DNA of 33,411 nt. It comes from Oscillibacter sp. Lineage in GTDB: Bacteria > Bacillota > Clostridia > Oscillospirales > Oscillospiraceae. Below, piece after piece: positions 8,879 to 16,482 of this stretch. The notes under the pieces are model-generated. The model did no database searches and was not told the origin of the DNA. It worked only from the letters and a program-made list of their open reading frames with translations. The position numbers and the translations under genes were made by a program. Numbering within the stretch: position 1 is the first letter of the stretch; each line of letters opens with the position of its first letter. The stretch spans positions 18,681 to 52,091 of the forward strand of contig DPGF01000012.1 in the NCBI GenBank assembly GCA_003522105.1. Direction: 5' to 3'.

Positions 8879-9192
8879 TTGTCATTCACAACCTCTTCTG
8901 CGATCCACTGCGCCGTGCGCTCAAGGCACCCGCGCGCTGCTTGCAGCATCTTGTCACATTCCTCACGGGAGCAGGCGAGGATCTTTTTCGTTTCTTCCCC
9001 TGCTCGCTGCTCCGCCGCGGCCATCATCTGCCGCGCCTCCACATCGGCGTTGCGGCGGCTGTCCTCGATCGTGCGGGCGGCGGCGCGCTGCTCCACGGCG
9101 ATGCGGCGCTTGGCGTCTGCCTGCGCGGCGGCATACTGCTCTGCAAGCTGCTTTTCCAGTTCCTGCACCTGCTGCAACTCTTCCATTGCCAT
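8866..9192 (-). CDS. ntpF: V/A-type ATPase peripheral stalk subunit (NtpF, subunit G/H)
   Basis: This is the first gene of the operon. I place the start at the ATG at 9190-9192 (MAMEELQQVQELEKQLAEQY), giving 108 residues, because AGAGGTG lies nine bases upstream. A GTG eight codons earlier lacks such a site. The whole protein is one Ala/Glu/Gln/Arg-rich helix, expected to coil with NtpE to form the stator arm. Low-complexity coiled coils are weak evidence alone, but the position directly before ntpI fits the E. hirae order F-I-K-E-C-G-A-B-D exactly. Confidence 0.85.
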   Translation of the reverse strand: MAMEELQQVQELEKQLAEQYAAAQADAKRRIAVEQRAAARTIEDSRRNADVEARQMMAAAEQRAGEETKKILACSREECDKMLQAARGCLERTAQWIAEEVVNDKWQS

Positions 9193-9219
9193 GTTGTCGT
9201 TCACCTCTTTTGACACCGT

Positions 9220-9239
9220 GGCAGGAGCATTCTCCCGCC
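9220..9239 (-). promoter_or_regulatory. 5' leader hairpin of the V/A-ATPase operon
   Basis: On the transcript, GGCGGGAG pairs with CTCCTGCC (eight pairs, one G-U) around an AATG loop. It starts within about five to ten bases of the predicted transcription start and ends about 14 bases before the ntpF ribosome binding site. A role in mRNA stability or translation is inference. Confidence 0.5.
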
Positions 9240-9250
9240 CAGTTTTTCAT

Positions 9251-9279
9251 ATTATAGACGTTTTCGATAAACAAATCAA
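9251..9279 (-). promoter_or_regulatory. Promoter of the V/A-ATPase operon
   Basis: A perfect -10 TATAAT (9251-9256 on the complement) lies 17 bases from -35 TTGATT (9274-9279). It would start transcription near 9244, about 50 bases before ntpF. No other promoter is apparent inside the tightly packed operon. Confidence 0.75.
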
Positions 9280-9471
9280 TATTTGTTCTTCAAATATATT
9301 ATGCAATTAAACGATAACGCCCTTTCAGTTTTCTTTATGACTTCTTTATAACACACTTCCCCGGCCGATTCCATGGACACTCACTACCTTTTGTACAGGA
9401 ACACATGCCCTTTTACAAATTGTTCACGTTATGGTATTTTACCCGCTTTTGCACAATTTACAGGGAATACA

Positions 9472-9510
9472 CAAAGCAGGAGAGATGAGTTTTTTCTCAT
9501 CTCTCCTGCC
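9472..9510 (-). terminator. Intrinsic terminator of the DUF1275 gene
   Basis: A perfect 14-pair stem (9476-9489 with 9496-9509) has a six-base homopolymer loop. On the minus strand it is followed by TTTGTGT. It ends the DUF1275 transcript before the ATPase promoter. Confidence 0.85.
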
Positions 9511-9525
9511 CTTCAGCTTGGCAAC

Positions 9526-10212
9526 TTATGCTTTTTCCACGTCCTCACGCACGAACATCATCAGAAAACTGATCGTCAGCAAAATGCACGAGACCCAGAT
9601 GCCCTTTTCCGCGTAGCGCGCCGTCAGTACGCTGCCGCATCCTGCGCCGAGCGCAAACACACCGATCACTGCAAAATAAGTCATCGACTTTTGCAGGATC
9701 TTCTTGTCGTGCGTGTGGAAATAGGCGCACAGCGCGTCCGTGCCGCTGCGCATGTTGCCGATGCACATCGTGCTCGCGTAAGCGTGACCGCGCACCTTAC
9801 GGAAGGTCTGCACCTGCATGGCGCAGACGAATGAAACAAGCGCATTGGCAAAGGTGTTGACCTCCTGCGGCAAAAATCCGACAACAAAAAGCAAAACGAT
9901 CTCTGCCAGAATGATGATCTGCCTCCAGTGTACCTTTTCCATGCGCTTATAGCGGCGATGGACACACTCTGCCACAAAAATGCCCGCCATAAACGAGAGT
10001 ACCGGCACCAAATAGCGCGATACGCCGGACCAGTCTCCCGCAAAAAGATGCGTGCTCATCAGCACGATATTGCCCGTCTGCGCGTTGGCAAACACTTTGT
10101 CCCGGCAGCAGTAGGTATAGGCGTCCTGCAATCCGCCGGACATGATGATAAACGCGGCCATCAGAAAAGAATCCGACATCTGCCCGCGCGGCTTTTTGGA
10201 AAGGGAACTCAT
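9526..10212 (-). CDS. DUF1275 (YoaK-like) integral membrane protein
   Basis: This 228-residue hydrophobic protein has about five to six membrane segments. The opening SDSFLMAAFIIMSGGLQDAY, then NAQTGNIVLMSTHLFAGDW, and later AMQVQTFRKVRGHAYASTMCIGNMRSG, are the recognisable DUF1275 pattern (TGN and asparagine/arginine-rich turns). The family function is not known; transport has been suggested in general terms. I choose the ATG at 10210-10212 (MSSLSKKP) over a GTG three codons upstream. It has its own promoter and terminator, so it is a single-gene unit. It is divergent from nrdD and convergent with nothing. Confidence 0.85.
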   Translation of the reverse strand: MSSLSKKPRGQMSDSFLMAAFIIMSGGLQDAYTYCCRDKVFANAQTGNIVLMSTHLFAGDWSGVSRYLVPVLSFMAGIFVAECVHRRYKRMEKVHWRQIIILAEIVLLFVVGFLPQEVNTFANALVSFVCAMQVQTFRKVRGHAYASTMCIGNMRSGTDALCAYFHTHDKKILQKSMTYFAVIGVFALGAGCGSVLTARYAEKGIWVSCILLTISFLMMFVREDVEKA

Positions 10213-10250
10213 CTCGCACACTCTTCTCTCTTCGTTTTTTTACATGGCAT

Positions 10251-10279
10251 ATTGTATACGCTATCGACGAAAGTTGCAA
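10251..10279 (-). promoter_or_regulatory. Promoter of the DUF1275 gene
   Basis: -35 TTGCAA (10274-10279) and -10 TACAAT (10251-10256) on the complement are 17 bases apart. The predicted start is about 30 bases before the ATG. Confidence 0.6.
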
Positions 10280-10428
10280 TAGGAAAGAGAGCTCTGCCGC
10301 CCGGCAGCAAACACTGGGTGGCAGCAATCGGTTTGCATTTGTGCGCCGCCCCGCGTCATCATGCGTCTTTCGGCAATAGTAGCCAAAGAACGCCGCCTTA
10401 TCTTGTTGCACTTTTTAGGAGTTTCTGC

Positions 10429-10457
10429 TTGCATTACAGCGCCCCATGTGCAATAAT
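10429..10457 (+). promoter_or_regulatory. Candidate nrdDG promoter
   Basis: TTGCAT (10429-10434) and AATAAT (10452-10457) are 17 bases apart. The -10 overlaps the upstream NrdR box, as is usual for repressed nrd promoters. A second possible -10, TATAGT at 10488-10493, lies inside the downstream box but lacks a good -35. Confidence 0.45.
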
Positions 10458-10495
10458 TAGGTTGTACATAAAGAGTCCACCACAAGATATAGTGT
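10448..10495 (+). promoter_or_regulatory. Tandem NrdR boxes upstream of nrdD
   Basis: The downstream box at 10480-10495 (CCACAAGATATAGTGT) matches 14 of 16 positions of the known NrdR consensus acaCwAtATaTwGtgt. The weaker upstream box at 10448-10463 has core CAATAATTAG. Their equivalent positions are 32 bases apart, about three helical turns, which is the spacing typical of NrdR pairs. NrdR is the nucleotide-sensing repressor of ribonucleotide reductase genes; its gene is not in this window. Confidence 0.75.
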
Positions 10496-10538
10496 TATGC
10501 CCCAAAGAGGGACGATCAAAGAAGAGGAGAGAGGAACC

Positions 10539-12737
10539 ATGAGAGTTATCAAGCGCAACGGCGCGGAAGTGGAATTCGACATCATCAAGATCATCGCGGC
10601 GGTCACCAAGGCCAACGATGTGGTAGATGAAGATGCCCGCATGACGCCCGTTCAGATCCAGCGCATCGCCGAGAGTGTGGAGCTTGCCTGCCAGAGTCTC
10701 GGGCGCGCCCCCACGGTTGAAGAGATCCAGGACTTTGTCGAGCATCAGATCATGGCGCACGGCGCGTTTGAAGTCGCCAAGCGCTACATCACCTATCGCT
10801 ATACCCGCTCGCTCGTGCGCAAGAGCAACACGACGGACGATAAGATTCTCTCCCTCATCGAGTGCAACAACGAAGAGGCCAAGCAGGAGAATTCCAACAA
10901 GAACCCTGTTGTCAACTCCACGCAGCGCGACTACATGGCCGGCGAGGTGAGCCGCGACCTGACGAACCGCCTGCTGCTGCCCGAAGATATTGTCAAGGCG
11001 CACGAAGAGGGCATCATTCATTTCCACGACACGGATTATTACGCCCAGCACATGCACAACTGCGACCTTGTGAACTTAGAGGACATGCTGCAAAACGGCA
11101 CCGTCATCACCGGCACGCTCATCGAGCGCCCGCACTCGTTCGCCACTGCCTGCAACATTGCGACTCAGATCGTCGCGCAGGTCGCGTCAAACCAGTACGG
11201 CGGCCAGTCCATCTCGCTGACACACCTTGCCCCCTTTGTCGACGTTTCTCGCCAGAAGATCCGCAAGCAGGTGCTCGCCGAGATCGAGACCCTCGGCATT
11301 GCGCCAAGCGAGGACAAAGTCACTGAGATCGTCGAAAAGCGTCTGCGCGAAGAGATCCGCCGCGGCGTGCAGACCATTCAGTATCAAGTGGTCACGCTGC
11401 TCACCACCAACGGTCAGGCGCCGTTCATCACCGTTTTCATGTACCTCAACGAGGCAAGAAGCGAGCATGAAAAGCGCGACCTTGCCGTCATCATCGAGGA
11501 AATGCTCGAGCAGCGTTATCAGGGCGTGAAGAACGAGCAGGGCGTGTGGGTCACGCCCGCCTTCCCCAAGCTCATCTACGTGCTGGAAGAGGACAACATT
11601 CACAACGATTCGCCCTACTATTACCTCACCCGCCTCGCCGCCAAGTGCACGGCGCGCCGCATGGTGCCCGATTACATCAGCGAGAAGAAGATGCTTGAGC
11701 TCAAGGGCGATGTGTACCCCTGCATGGGCTGCCGCAGCTTCCTCACGCCCGACCGCTTCACCGACGCAGGTGTCGGCAACATTGCCAACGCTGGCAACTA
11801 TGAGCCGGGCAAGCACAAGTACTATGGCCGCTTCAACCAGGGCGTTGTCACGATCAACCTACCGGACGTGGCGCTGTCCGCAGGCGGCAACATTGAAAAA
11901 TTCTGGTCGATTTTCGACGAGCGTCTTGAGCTCTGCCACCGCGCCCTGCGCTGCCGCCACGACCGCCTGAAGGGTACGCTGTCCGACGCGGCGCCCATTC
12001 TCTGGCAGTACGGCGCGTGCGCAAGACTCAAAAAGGGTGAGCCGATCGACAAGCTCCTCTATGACGGCTACTCCACCATCTCGCTCGGCTACGCAGGACT
12101 CTACGAGTGCGTGAAGTACATGACCGGCAAGAGCCACACCGACCCCAGCGCCACGCCTTTCGCCCTCTCCATCATGCAGAAGATGAACGACAAGTGCAAG
12201 GAGTGGAAAACCGCCGAAAATATCGACTACTCCCTCTACGGAACGCCGCTTGAGTCCACCACCTACAAGTTTGCCAAGTGCCTGCAAAAGCGCTTTGGCG
12301 TGATCGAAGGCGTAACGGACAAGGGCTATATCACCAACTCCTACCATGTCCACGTCACCGAGCCGATCGACGCATTCAGCAAGCTCAAGTTTGAGGCGCA
12401 GTTCCAGCACCTCTCCCCCGGCGGCGCGATCAGTTATGTTGAAGTACCCAACATGCAGCAGAATCTCGAAGCCGTTTTGCAGGTGATGAAGTTCATCTAC
12501 GATAACATCATCTACGCCGAGCTGAACACCAAGTCTGACTACTGCCAGGTCTGTGGCTGGGACGGCGAGATCGAGATCGTCGAAGAGGACGGCAAGCTCA
12601 TCTGGCGCTGCCCGAAGTGCGGCAACACCGATCAGGACAAGATGAACGTCGCCCGCCGTACCTGCGGCTACATTGGCACCCAGTTCTGGAATCAGGGCCG
12701 CACGCAGGAGATCCGCGAGCGCGTGCTGCACCTGTAA
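10539..12737 (+). CDS. nrdD: Anaerobic (class III) ribonucleoside-triphosphate reductase
   Basis: The 732-residue enzyme reduces ribonucleoside triphosphates to deoxy forms using a glycyl radical, which is destroyed by oxygen. An ATP-cone domain occupies about residues 1-92 (RVIKRNGAEVEFD...). The catalytic barrel contains MHNCDLVNLEDML and CMGCRSFL. The C-terminal zinc domain has YCQVCGWDG and RCPKCGN, followed by the radical site RRTCGYIGT, with the radical glycine near residue 710. The ATG at 10539 is chosen because GAGAGAGGA lies just upstream; an ATG 14 codons earlier falls at the edge of the NrdR box. nrdG follows on the same strand. The presence of the ATP cone implies dATP/ATP control of overall activity. 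Confidence 0.97.
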   Translation: MRVIKRNGAEVEFDIIKIIAAVTKANDVVDEDARMTPVQIQRIAESVELACQSLGRAPTVEEIQDFVEHQIMAHGAFEVAKRYITYRYTRSLVRKSNTTDDKILSLIECNNEEAKQENSNKNPVVNSTQRDYMAGEVSRDLTNRLLLPEDIVKAHEEGIIHFHDTDYYAQHMHNCDLVNLEDMLQNGTVITGTLIERPHSFATACNIATQIVAQVASNQYGGQSISLTHLAPFVDVSRQKIRKQVLAEIETLGIAPSEDKVTEIVEKRLREEIRRGVQTIQYQVVTLLTTNGQAPFITVFMYLNEARSEHEKRDLAVIIEEMLEQRYQGVKNEQGVWVTPAFPKLIYVLEEDNIHNDSPYYYLTRLAAKCTARRMVPDYISEKKMLELKGDVYPCMGCRSFLTPDRFTDAGVGNIANAGNYEPGKHKYYGRFNQGVVTINLPDVALSAGGNIEKFWSIFDERLELCHRALRCRHDRLKGTLSDAAPILWQYGACARLKKGEPIDKLLYDGYSTISLGYAGLYECVKYMTGKSHTDPSATPFALSIMQKMNDKCKEWKTAENIDYSLYGTPLESTTYKFAKCLQKRFGVIEGVTDKGYITNSYHVHVTEPIDAFSKLKFEAQFQHLSPGGAISYVEVPNMQQNLEAVLQVMKFIYDNIIYAELNTKSDYCQVCGWDGEIEIVEEDGKLIWRCPKCGNTDQDKMNVARRTCGYIGTQFWNQGRTQEIRERVLHL

Positions 12738-12760
12738 GATCCCATTGCCGATCAAACTGA

Positions 12761-12796
12761 GGTTGGGAGCGAATTCTCGCTCCCAACCCTTTTCTT
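12761..12796 (+). terminator. Intrinsic terminator/attenuator between nrdD and nrdG
   Basis: A perfect 12-pair stem, GGTTGGGAGCGA (12761-12772) with TCGCTCCCAACC (12777-12788), is followed by CTTTTCTT. The nrdG ribosome binding site AGGAGGT starts only about ten bases after the stem. It would lower nrdG expression relative to nrdD. Confidence 0.75.
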
Positions 12797-12811
12797 GAGG
12801 AGGTCACTTTT

Positions 12812-13345
12812 ATGCACTACGGTGAGATCAAAAACTGCGACATCGCCAACGGTGAGGGCGTGCGCATCTCCCTGTTCGTTTCCGGCTGCACCAACCACTG
12901 CGAAAATTGTTTTCAGCCCCAGACGTGGGATTTCAACTACGGAACCCCTTTTACAAAGGAAACGGAGGACGAGCTGCTGCGTCTTCTCGCCCCCGATTAC
13001 ATCAACGGTCTCACCCTGCTCGGCGGCGAGCCGTTTGAGCCTGACAATCAGCGGGCGCTGCTGCCGTTTTTACACCGCGTGCGGCAAGAACTGCCGCAAA
13101 AGAACATCTGGTCGTTCACAGGATTTACCTGGGAAGAGCTGCATACGCCCGGCTCCTATCCCCGCTGCGAGGTGACCGACGAGCTTCTCTCCCTGCTCGA
13201 CGTTCTGGTGGACGGTCGCTTCGTGGAAGCGCTGCACGACATTTCGCTGCGCTTCCGCGGCTCATCGAATCAGCGCATCATCGACGTTCGGAAAACGCTC
13301 GCGTCCGGCACGCTGACGCTCTGGGACGAAAAGACAAACGCTTAG
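12812..13345 (+). CDS. nrdG: Anaerobic ribonucleotide reductase activating protein (radical SAM)
   Basis: The 177-residue activase uses a [4Fe-4S] cluster and S-adenosylmethionine to create the glycyl radical on NrdD. The cluster motif is CTNHCENC (C-x3-C-x2-C) at about residues 27-34, followed by LLGGEPFEP, the GGEP motif that binds the methionine part of SAM. The length is normal. The ATG has a strong GAGGAGGT site. It follows nrdD with an intrinsic hairpin in the 74-base gap, so it is either expressed by read-through or after partial attenuation. Confidence 0.96.
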   Translation: MHYGEIKNCDIANGEGVRISLFVSGCTNHCENCFQPQTWDFNYGTPFTKETEDELLRLLAPDYINGLTLLGGEPFEPDNQRALLPFLHRVRQELPQKNIWSFTGFTWEELHTPGSYPRCEVTDELLSLLDVLVDGRFVEALHDISLRFRGSSNQRIIDVRKTLASGTLTLWDEKTNA

Positions 13346-13382
13346 AAAAAACTCCGTCAGGACTTCCTGACGGAGTTTTTTA
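13346..13382. terminator. Bidirectional terminator between nrdG and the PAP2-family gene
   Basis: CTCCGTCAGG (13352-13361) pairs with CCTGACGGAG (13366-13375), flanked by six A and six T, so it serves both convergent genes. The minus-strand stop codon (13380-13382) sits in its edge. Confidence 0.9.
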
Positions 13383-13841
13383 TAGTATCGCGTTAAAGAG
13401 GATCAATGCGTTCACCACGCCGAGCAGAATGCCCGCAATGACCTGAAGCGGCGTATGGCCGACGAATTCCTTGAGCTTTGCGGCCGCCAGCTTTTCTGAC
13501 ATCAGCGCGTTGAACGACTCCACAATGTCGTTGATGATAGCCGCCTGCTTCCCCGTTTCAAGGCGCACGCCCATTGCGTCCTTGCACACAACGATGGCAA
13601 AGATGAACGCGATGGCAAACTGGAACGACCCCGGCCCGTAAACGATCGCCGCCGCAGTTGCAAGCGAGGAGACGGTGGCCGAGTGTCCGCTCGGCATCCC
13701 GCCGTCGCCGACAAGACGCGTAAAGTCGATCTTCTTTGTCACGATGGCATGAATGACCGTTTTGATGAGCTGCGCCCAAAACCATGACGAGAGCGCAACG
13801 AGCAAAAAGCCGTTCGACAGCAATTCCTGAAACCAATTCAT
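13380..13841 (-). CDS. Divergent PAP2 family (YuiD-like, DUF212) membrane protein
   Basis: The 153-residue protein has about four membrane segments. It carries GGMPSGHSATVSSLATA (PSGHS at about residues 50-54) and, near the end, EFVGHTPLQVIAGILLGV with a second histidine. These correspond to two of the three parts of the PAP2 phosphatase signature, and this is the small divergent branch related to acid phosphatase/vanadium haloperoxidase. The substrate is unknown; a lipid phosphate is the usual guess and is inference. The ATG has AAAGGA upstream. It is a single-gene unit with its own promoter. Confidence 0.88.
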   Translation of the reverse strand: MNWFQELLSNGFLLVALSSWFWAQLIKTVIHAIVTKKIDFTRLVGDGGMPSGHSATVSSLATAAAIVYGPGSFQFAIAFIFAIVVCKDAMGVRLETGKQAAIINDIVESFNALMSEKLAAAKLKEFVGHTPLQVIAGILLGVVNALILFNAIL

Positions 13842-13891
13842 AAATTCCGCATCCTTTCGCGGTGGGCCGTTTTCAGCCCCGTATGCTCCCT

Positions 13892-13919
13892 ATTATACCA
13901 CCGTTTTCTCCCACGGCAA
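13892..13919 (-). promoter_or_regulatory. Promoter of the PAP2-family gene
   Basis: TATAAT (13892-13897 on the complement) lies 16 bases from TTGCCG (13914-13919). The start would be about 45 bases before the ATG at 13841. Confidence 0.6.
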
Positions 13920-13951
13920 GAAACATTCTCTTAAATTCTTTCTTAACTGCG

Positions 13952-13990
13952 CATAAGAAACGGCCGCCCGTAAAGCAGGCGGCCGTTTGT
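13952..13990 (-). terminator. Terminator at the end of the folate/TraX cluster
   Basis: An 11-pair stem, AAACGGCCGCC (13958-13968) with GGCGGCCGTTT (13978-13988), is followed on the minus strand by TTTCTTATG. It lies 18 bases past the TraX-family stop. Confidence 0.8.
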
Positions 13991-14007
13991 CGGCATTTTC
14001 TATTCTG

Positions 14008-14748
14008 TTACAGCGCCCGCTGGATCAGCCCGAGGATCAGGATATGAACGGGATAAAACGCATAGCAGGCATACTGGAAGGGCTTGCTGTGATACCCCTG
14101 CCGCCCGCGGTAGAGCCAGATCGGTATGAGCGCAAGGAGCGCAAGCCCCTGCTGGCAAAGCTCAAAGTTGAAGCCGAAGATGCTGATGGGATACAGCAGC
14201 CCGCCCATCAGGTTCACGTTGATCCAATAGAGCGCCAGCACCTGCCCGAGGAACTGCCACCAGTTCCTTCCGCGGAAAAAGTAGAATACAAACACCGTCA
14301 GCACGCCCATGCCGTAATAATCCAGCATTGCCAGCGTGCCGATCGCATAGCCAAACACGCAGACTGCCGCACAGGTCAAAACGTACAGCCAGGTCTTTTT
14401 CTTTTCGCGCACAGCCTCCATCGCCCGGATCCCGAGAAGGCCCAGCAGCAGCGTCCAGATGACGTTCTGGTGGACGGGATAGAACCACGTCCCGCCGTAC
14501 ATCAGGTCAAACGGGAGCTCGGAAAGAACGGCAAAGAGCAGCATGCGCTGCGCGTACTTTTTGAAGTTGTGCGTGTGGAAATAGCCCTCCACCGCCATAA
14601 AGGCGAAAATCGGAAAGGCAATTCTTCCCACGCAGGTCATCCACTCCTGCGCAGGCAGGAGCGTCGCCCAGAGGTGGTCGCACAGCATAAACGCCATCGC
14701 TAAGATGTGCAGCGTTGCTGCGCTGATGTCAAATCTTTTTTTGTTCAT
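14008..14748 (-). CDS. TraX family integral membrane protein
   Basis: The 246-residue protein has about seven to eight membrane segments. The start RFDISAATLHILAMAFMLCDHLW, then GRIAFPIFAFMAVEGYFHTHNFKKYAQRMLLFAVLSELPFDLM, is the recognisable TraX-family pattern (aspartate/histidine in DHLW, RIAFPIFAF, SELPFD). TraX acetylates F-pilin in E. coli, but there is no pilin or conjugation gene here, so the substrate is unknown; I do not infer conjugation. I place the start at the ATG at 14746-14748, preceded by AAGGAG, rather than further upstream inside folBK. It follows folBK by 64 bases in the same direction with no terminator between, so it probably shares the folate transcript. Confidence 0.85.
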   Translation of the reverse strand: MNKKRFDISAATLHILAMAFMLCDHLWATLLPAQEWMTCVGRIAFPIFAFMAVEGYFHTHNFKKYAQRMLLFAVLSELPFDLMYGGTWFYPVHQNVIWTLLLGLLGIRAMEAVREKKKTWLYVLTCAAVCVFGYAIGTLAMLDYYGMGVLTVFVFYFFRGRNWWQFLGQVLALYWINVNLMGGLLYPISIFGFNFELCQQGLALLALIPIWLYRGRQGYHSKPFQYACYAFYPVHILILGLIQRAL

Positions 14749-14812
14749 AAAAGGTCTCCTTGAACGGTAGCCATACCGCGTTGGTACACAGGGTCGTTCC
14801 CCGTCGGTGCCC

Positions 14813-15646
14813 TTACGCCCCGCACACCTCCGCCGCCAGCTGGGCGACGGTCTTGTGCAGCAGGGGGTGGCGCTTGCCCGGGGCAATTTCCTTGAGCGGC
14901 AGCAGGACAAAGTCCCGCATGTGCATTTCAATGTGAGGAATGATGAGATCATCGTCGTCCATCACAAGGTCATCGTAGAGCAGGATATCAAGATCCAGCG
15001 TCCGCGGCCCCCAGTGGACGAGGCGCTCGCGGTGCGCCGCCTGCTCGATATCGTGCAGGCGATCGAGCAGCTCGTGCGGCGGCAGGAAGGTCTTGAGCTC
15101 CAAACAGGCGTTGAGAAAATCGTCCTGCTCCACCCCGCCGTAGGGCGCGGTCTTGAGATAAGAGGACACCTTCTCGACCTTGCAGCCGTGAAGCGCATCG
15201 AGCGCGCGCACTGCATCGTCGAGATACGCCTTCTTGTCCCCGAGATTGGAGCCGAGGGCGATGTAGGCGGTGTGCCAGAAGCGCGTGATCTTCACCGACA
15301 CGGTCTTGACAGGAAGGCCAACCGGCGCCCACGGCTTTTTGAGTTCCAGCGTCAGCCCCTTCACGAGCGGATAGTGGAGTAGGACTTCCTCCGCCATGTG
15401 CTCCGCCGCCGTTTCGATGAGCTGGAAGGTATGCTCATGCATATAGTCGGTGAGAAAGGCGCTGACTTCCCCGTAGTGGACGGACTTTTCAAGGCAGTCC
15501 GCGATTCCCGCCGGGCGGGTATCTACATAGAGGACAAGGGAAATGACAAACTTCTGCCCCAGACGGTTCTCCTCGGGGAACACGCCGTGGCGGGCAAAGA
15601 CCTCCAGATCCTCTACATGGATCTCATCATAAGGCAGCGTCGTCAT
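14813..15646 (-). CDS. folBK: Bifunctional dihydroneopterin aldolase / HPPK (FolB-FolK fusion)
   Basis: This 277-residue fusion combines two successive folate enzymes. Residues 1-122 are FolB: FARHGVFPEENRLGQ carries the catalytic Glu, and LELKKPWAP the conserved Lys. Residues 127-277 are FolK, 6-hydroxymethyl-7,8-dihydropterin pyrophosphokinase: YIALGSNLGDK at the start and HWGPRTLDLDILLYDD (residues 210-225) with the metal-binding aspartates. The first domain forms 6-hydroxymethyl-dihydropterin and the second transfers pyrophosphate to it, so product passes within one protein. The ATG lies one base after the folP stop and has GGAAGGA upstream. FolB-FolK fusions are known in Firmicutes. Confidence 0.96.
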   Translation of the reverse strand: MTTLPYDEIHVEDLEVFARHGVFPEENRLGQKFVISLVLYVDTRPAGIADCLEKSVHYGEVSAFLTDYMHEHTFQLIETAAEHMAEEVLLHYPLVKGLTLELKKPWAPVGLPVKTVSVKITRFWHTAYIALGSNLGDKKAYLDDAVRALDALHGCKVEKVSSYLKTAPYGGVEQDDFLNACLELKTFLPPHELLDRLHDIEQAAHRERLVHWGPRTLDLDILLYDDLVMDDDDLIIPHIEMHMRDFVLLPLKEIAPGKRHPLLHKTVAQLAAEVCGA

Positions 15647-15647
15647 A

Positions 15648-16469
15648 TCAGCCGTTCCTTCCGTCGCGCAGGATGGCCTGCGTCATGCGGATCGCGCGCA
15701 GGTTCTCCTTCACGTCATGGACGCGGACGAAGGCCGCGCCCTTGAGCACGCCCATCACAGTGGTCACCATCGTGCCCTCCACGCGCTGATCGGTGGGCAG
15801 ATCCAGCGCCTGACCGATGCAGGACTTGCGGGAGGTGGCCAGAAGCACGGGATAGCCCATGTCGCACAGGCGCTCCAAATGATGAATGATGGTGAGATTG
15901 TGCTCGTAGTTCTTGCCGAAGCCCACACCGGGGTCGAGGATGATCTGATCGTCGGCAATGCCGGCTTCCTTGGCGATAGAAAGGCAGCCGCGCATATCCT
16001 CGCAGAATTCATCGAGGAAATTGTTGTACTCCGCCTTCTCGCGGTTGTGCATCAGGCAGCAGGGGACCTTGTACTGTGCGATGAGATCCGCCACCTTGCG
16101 GTCGTACTTGAGGCCCCAGACGTCGTTGACAAGGTCAGCGCCCGCCTTGAGCGCCTCCGCTACCACTGGGCTTTTGTAGCTGTCGATGGAAACAGGGACG
16201 TCGAATTCCTTCTTGATCATCTCGATGACGGGAACGACGCGGTCGATTTCCTCCTGCACGCTGATCTGCACATGGCCGGGACGGGTGGACTCGCCGCCCA
16301 CGTCCACAATGGCCGCGCCCTCGGCGATCATATCGTCCGTGTGGCGGCGGGCATCGTCCAGATTGTTCCAGCGTCCGCCGTCGGAGAAGGAGTCAGGGGT
16401 CACATTCAGAATACCCATAATGGAGCAGTCGTGCTCCACATCAAAAAAGCGATTGCCAATTTTCATCAT
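15648..16469 (-). CDS. folP: Dihydropteroate synthase
   Basis: The 273-residue TIM-barrel enzyme joins hydroxymethyl-dihydropterin pyrophosphate to p-aminobenzoate. Family signatures are MGILNVTPDSFSDGG (residues 18-32), VDVGGESTRPG (55-65) and VNDVWGL. FGKNYEHN and LLATSRKSCIG follow, with the Ser-Arg-Lys pterin/pyrophosphate site. The ATG at 16467-16469 is nine bases after AAGGAG. It is the target of sulfonamides in other bacteria; I see no obvious resistance insertion in the loop after TRPG, but cannot judge point changes. It sits between the HD protein and folBK. Confidence 0.97.
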   Translation of the reverse strand: MMKIGNRFFDVEHDCSIMGILNVTPDSFSDGGRWNNLDDARRHTDDMIAEGAAIVDVGGESTRPGHVQISVQEEIDRVVPVIEMIKKEFDVPVSIDSYKSPVVAEALKAGADLVNDVWGLKYDRKVADLIAQYKVPCCLMHNREKAEYNNFLDEFCEDMRGCLSIAKEAGIADDQIILDPGVGFGKNYEHNLTIIHHLERLCDMGYPVLLATSRKSCIGQALDLPTDQRVEGTMVTTVMGVLKGAAFVRVHDVKENLRAIRMTQAILRDGRNG

Positions 16470-16482
16470 CGTAAACGGCTCC

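Larger units (their letters stand above)
9193..9525. other. Intergenic region between ntpF and the DUF1275 gene
   Basis: This 333-base AT-rich spacer holds the ntpF leader hairpin and promoter (9220-9279) and the terminator of the upstream DUF1275 gene (9472-9510). Between 9280 and 9471 I see no credible gene, RNA or repeat. Confidence 0.7.
10213..10538. other. Divergent intergenic region between DUF1275 gene and nrdD
   Basis: It holds the DUF1275 promoter (10251-10279), and the nrdD promoter with NrdR boxes (10429-10495). The middle (10280-10428) shows no gene or clear structure. Confidence 0.7.
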
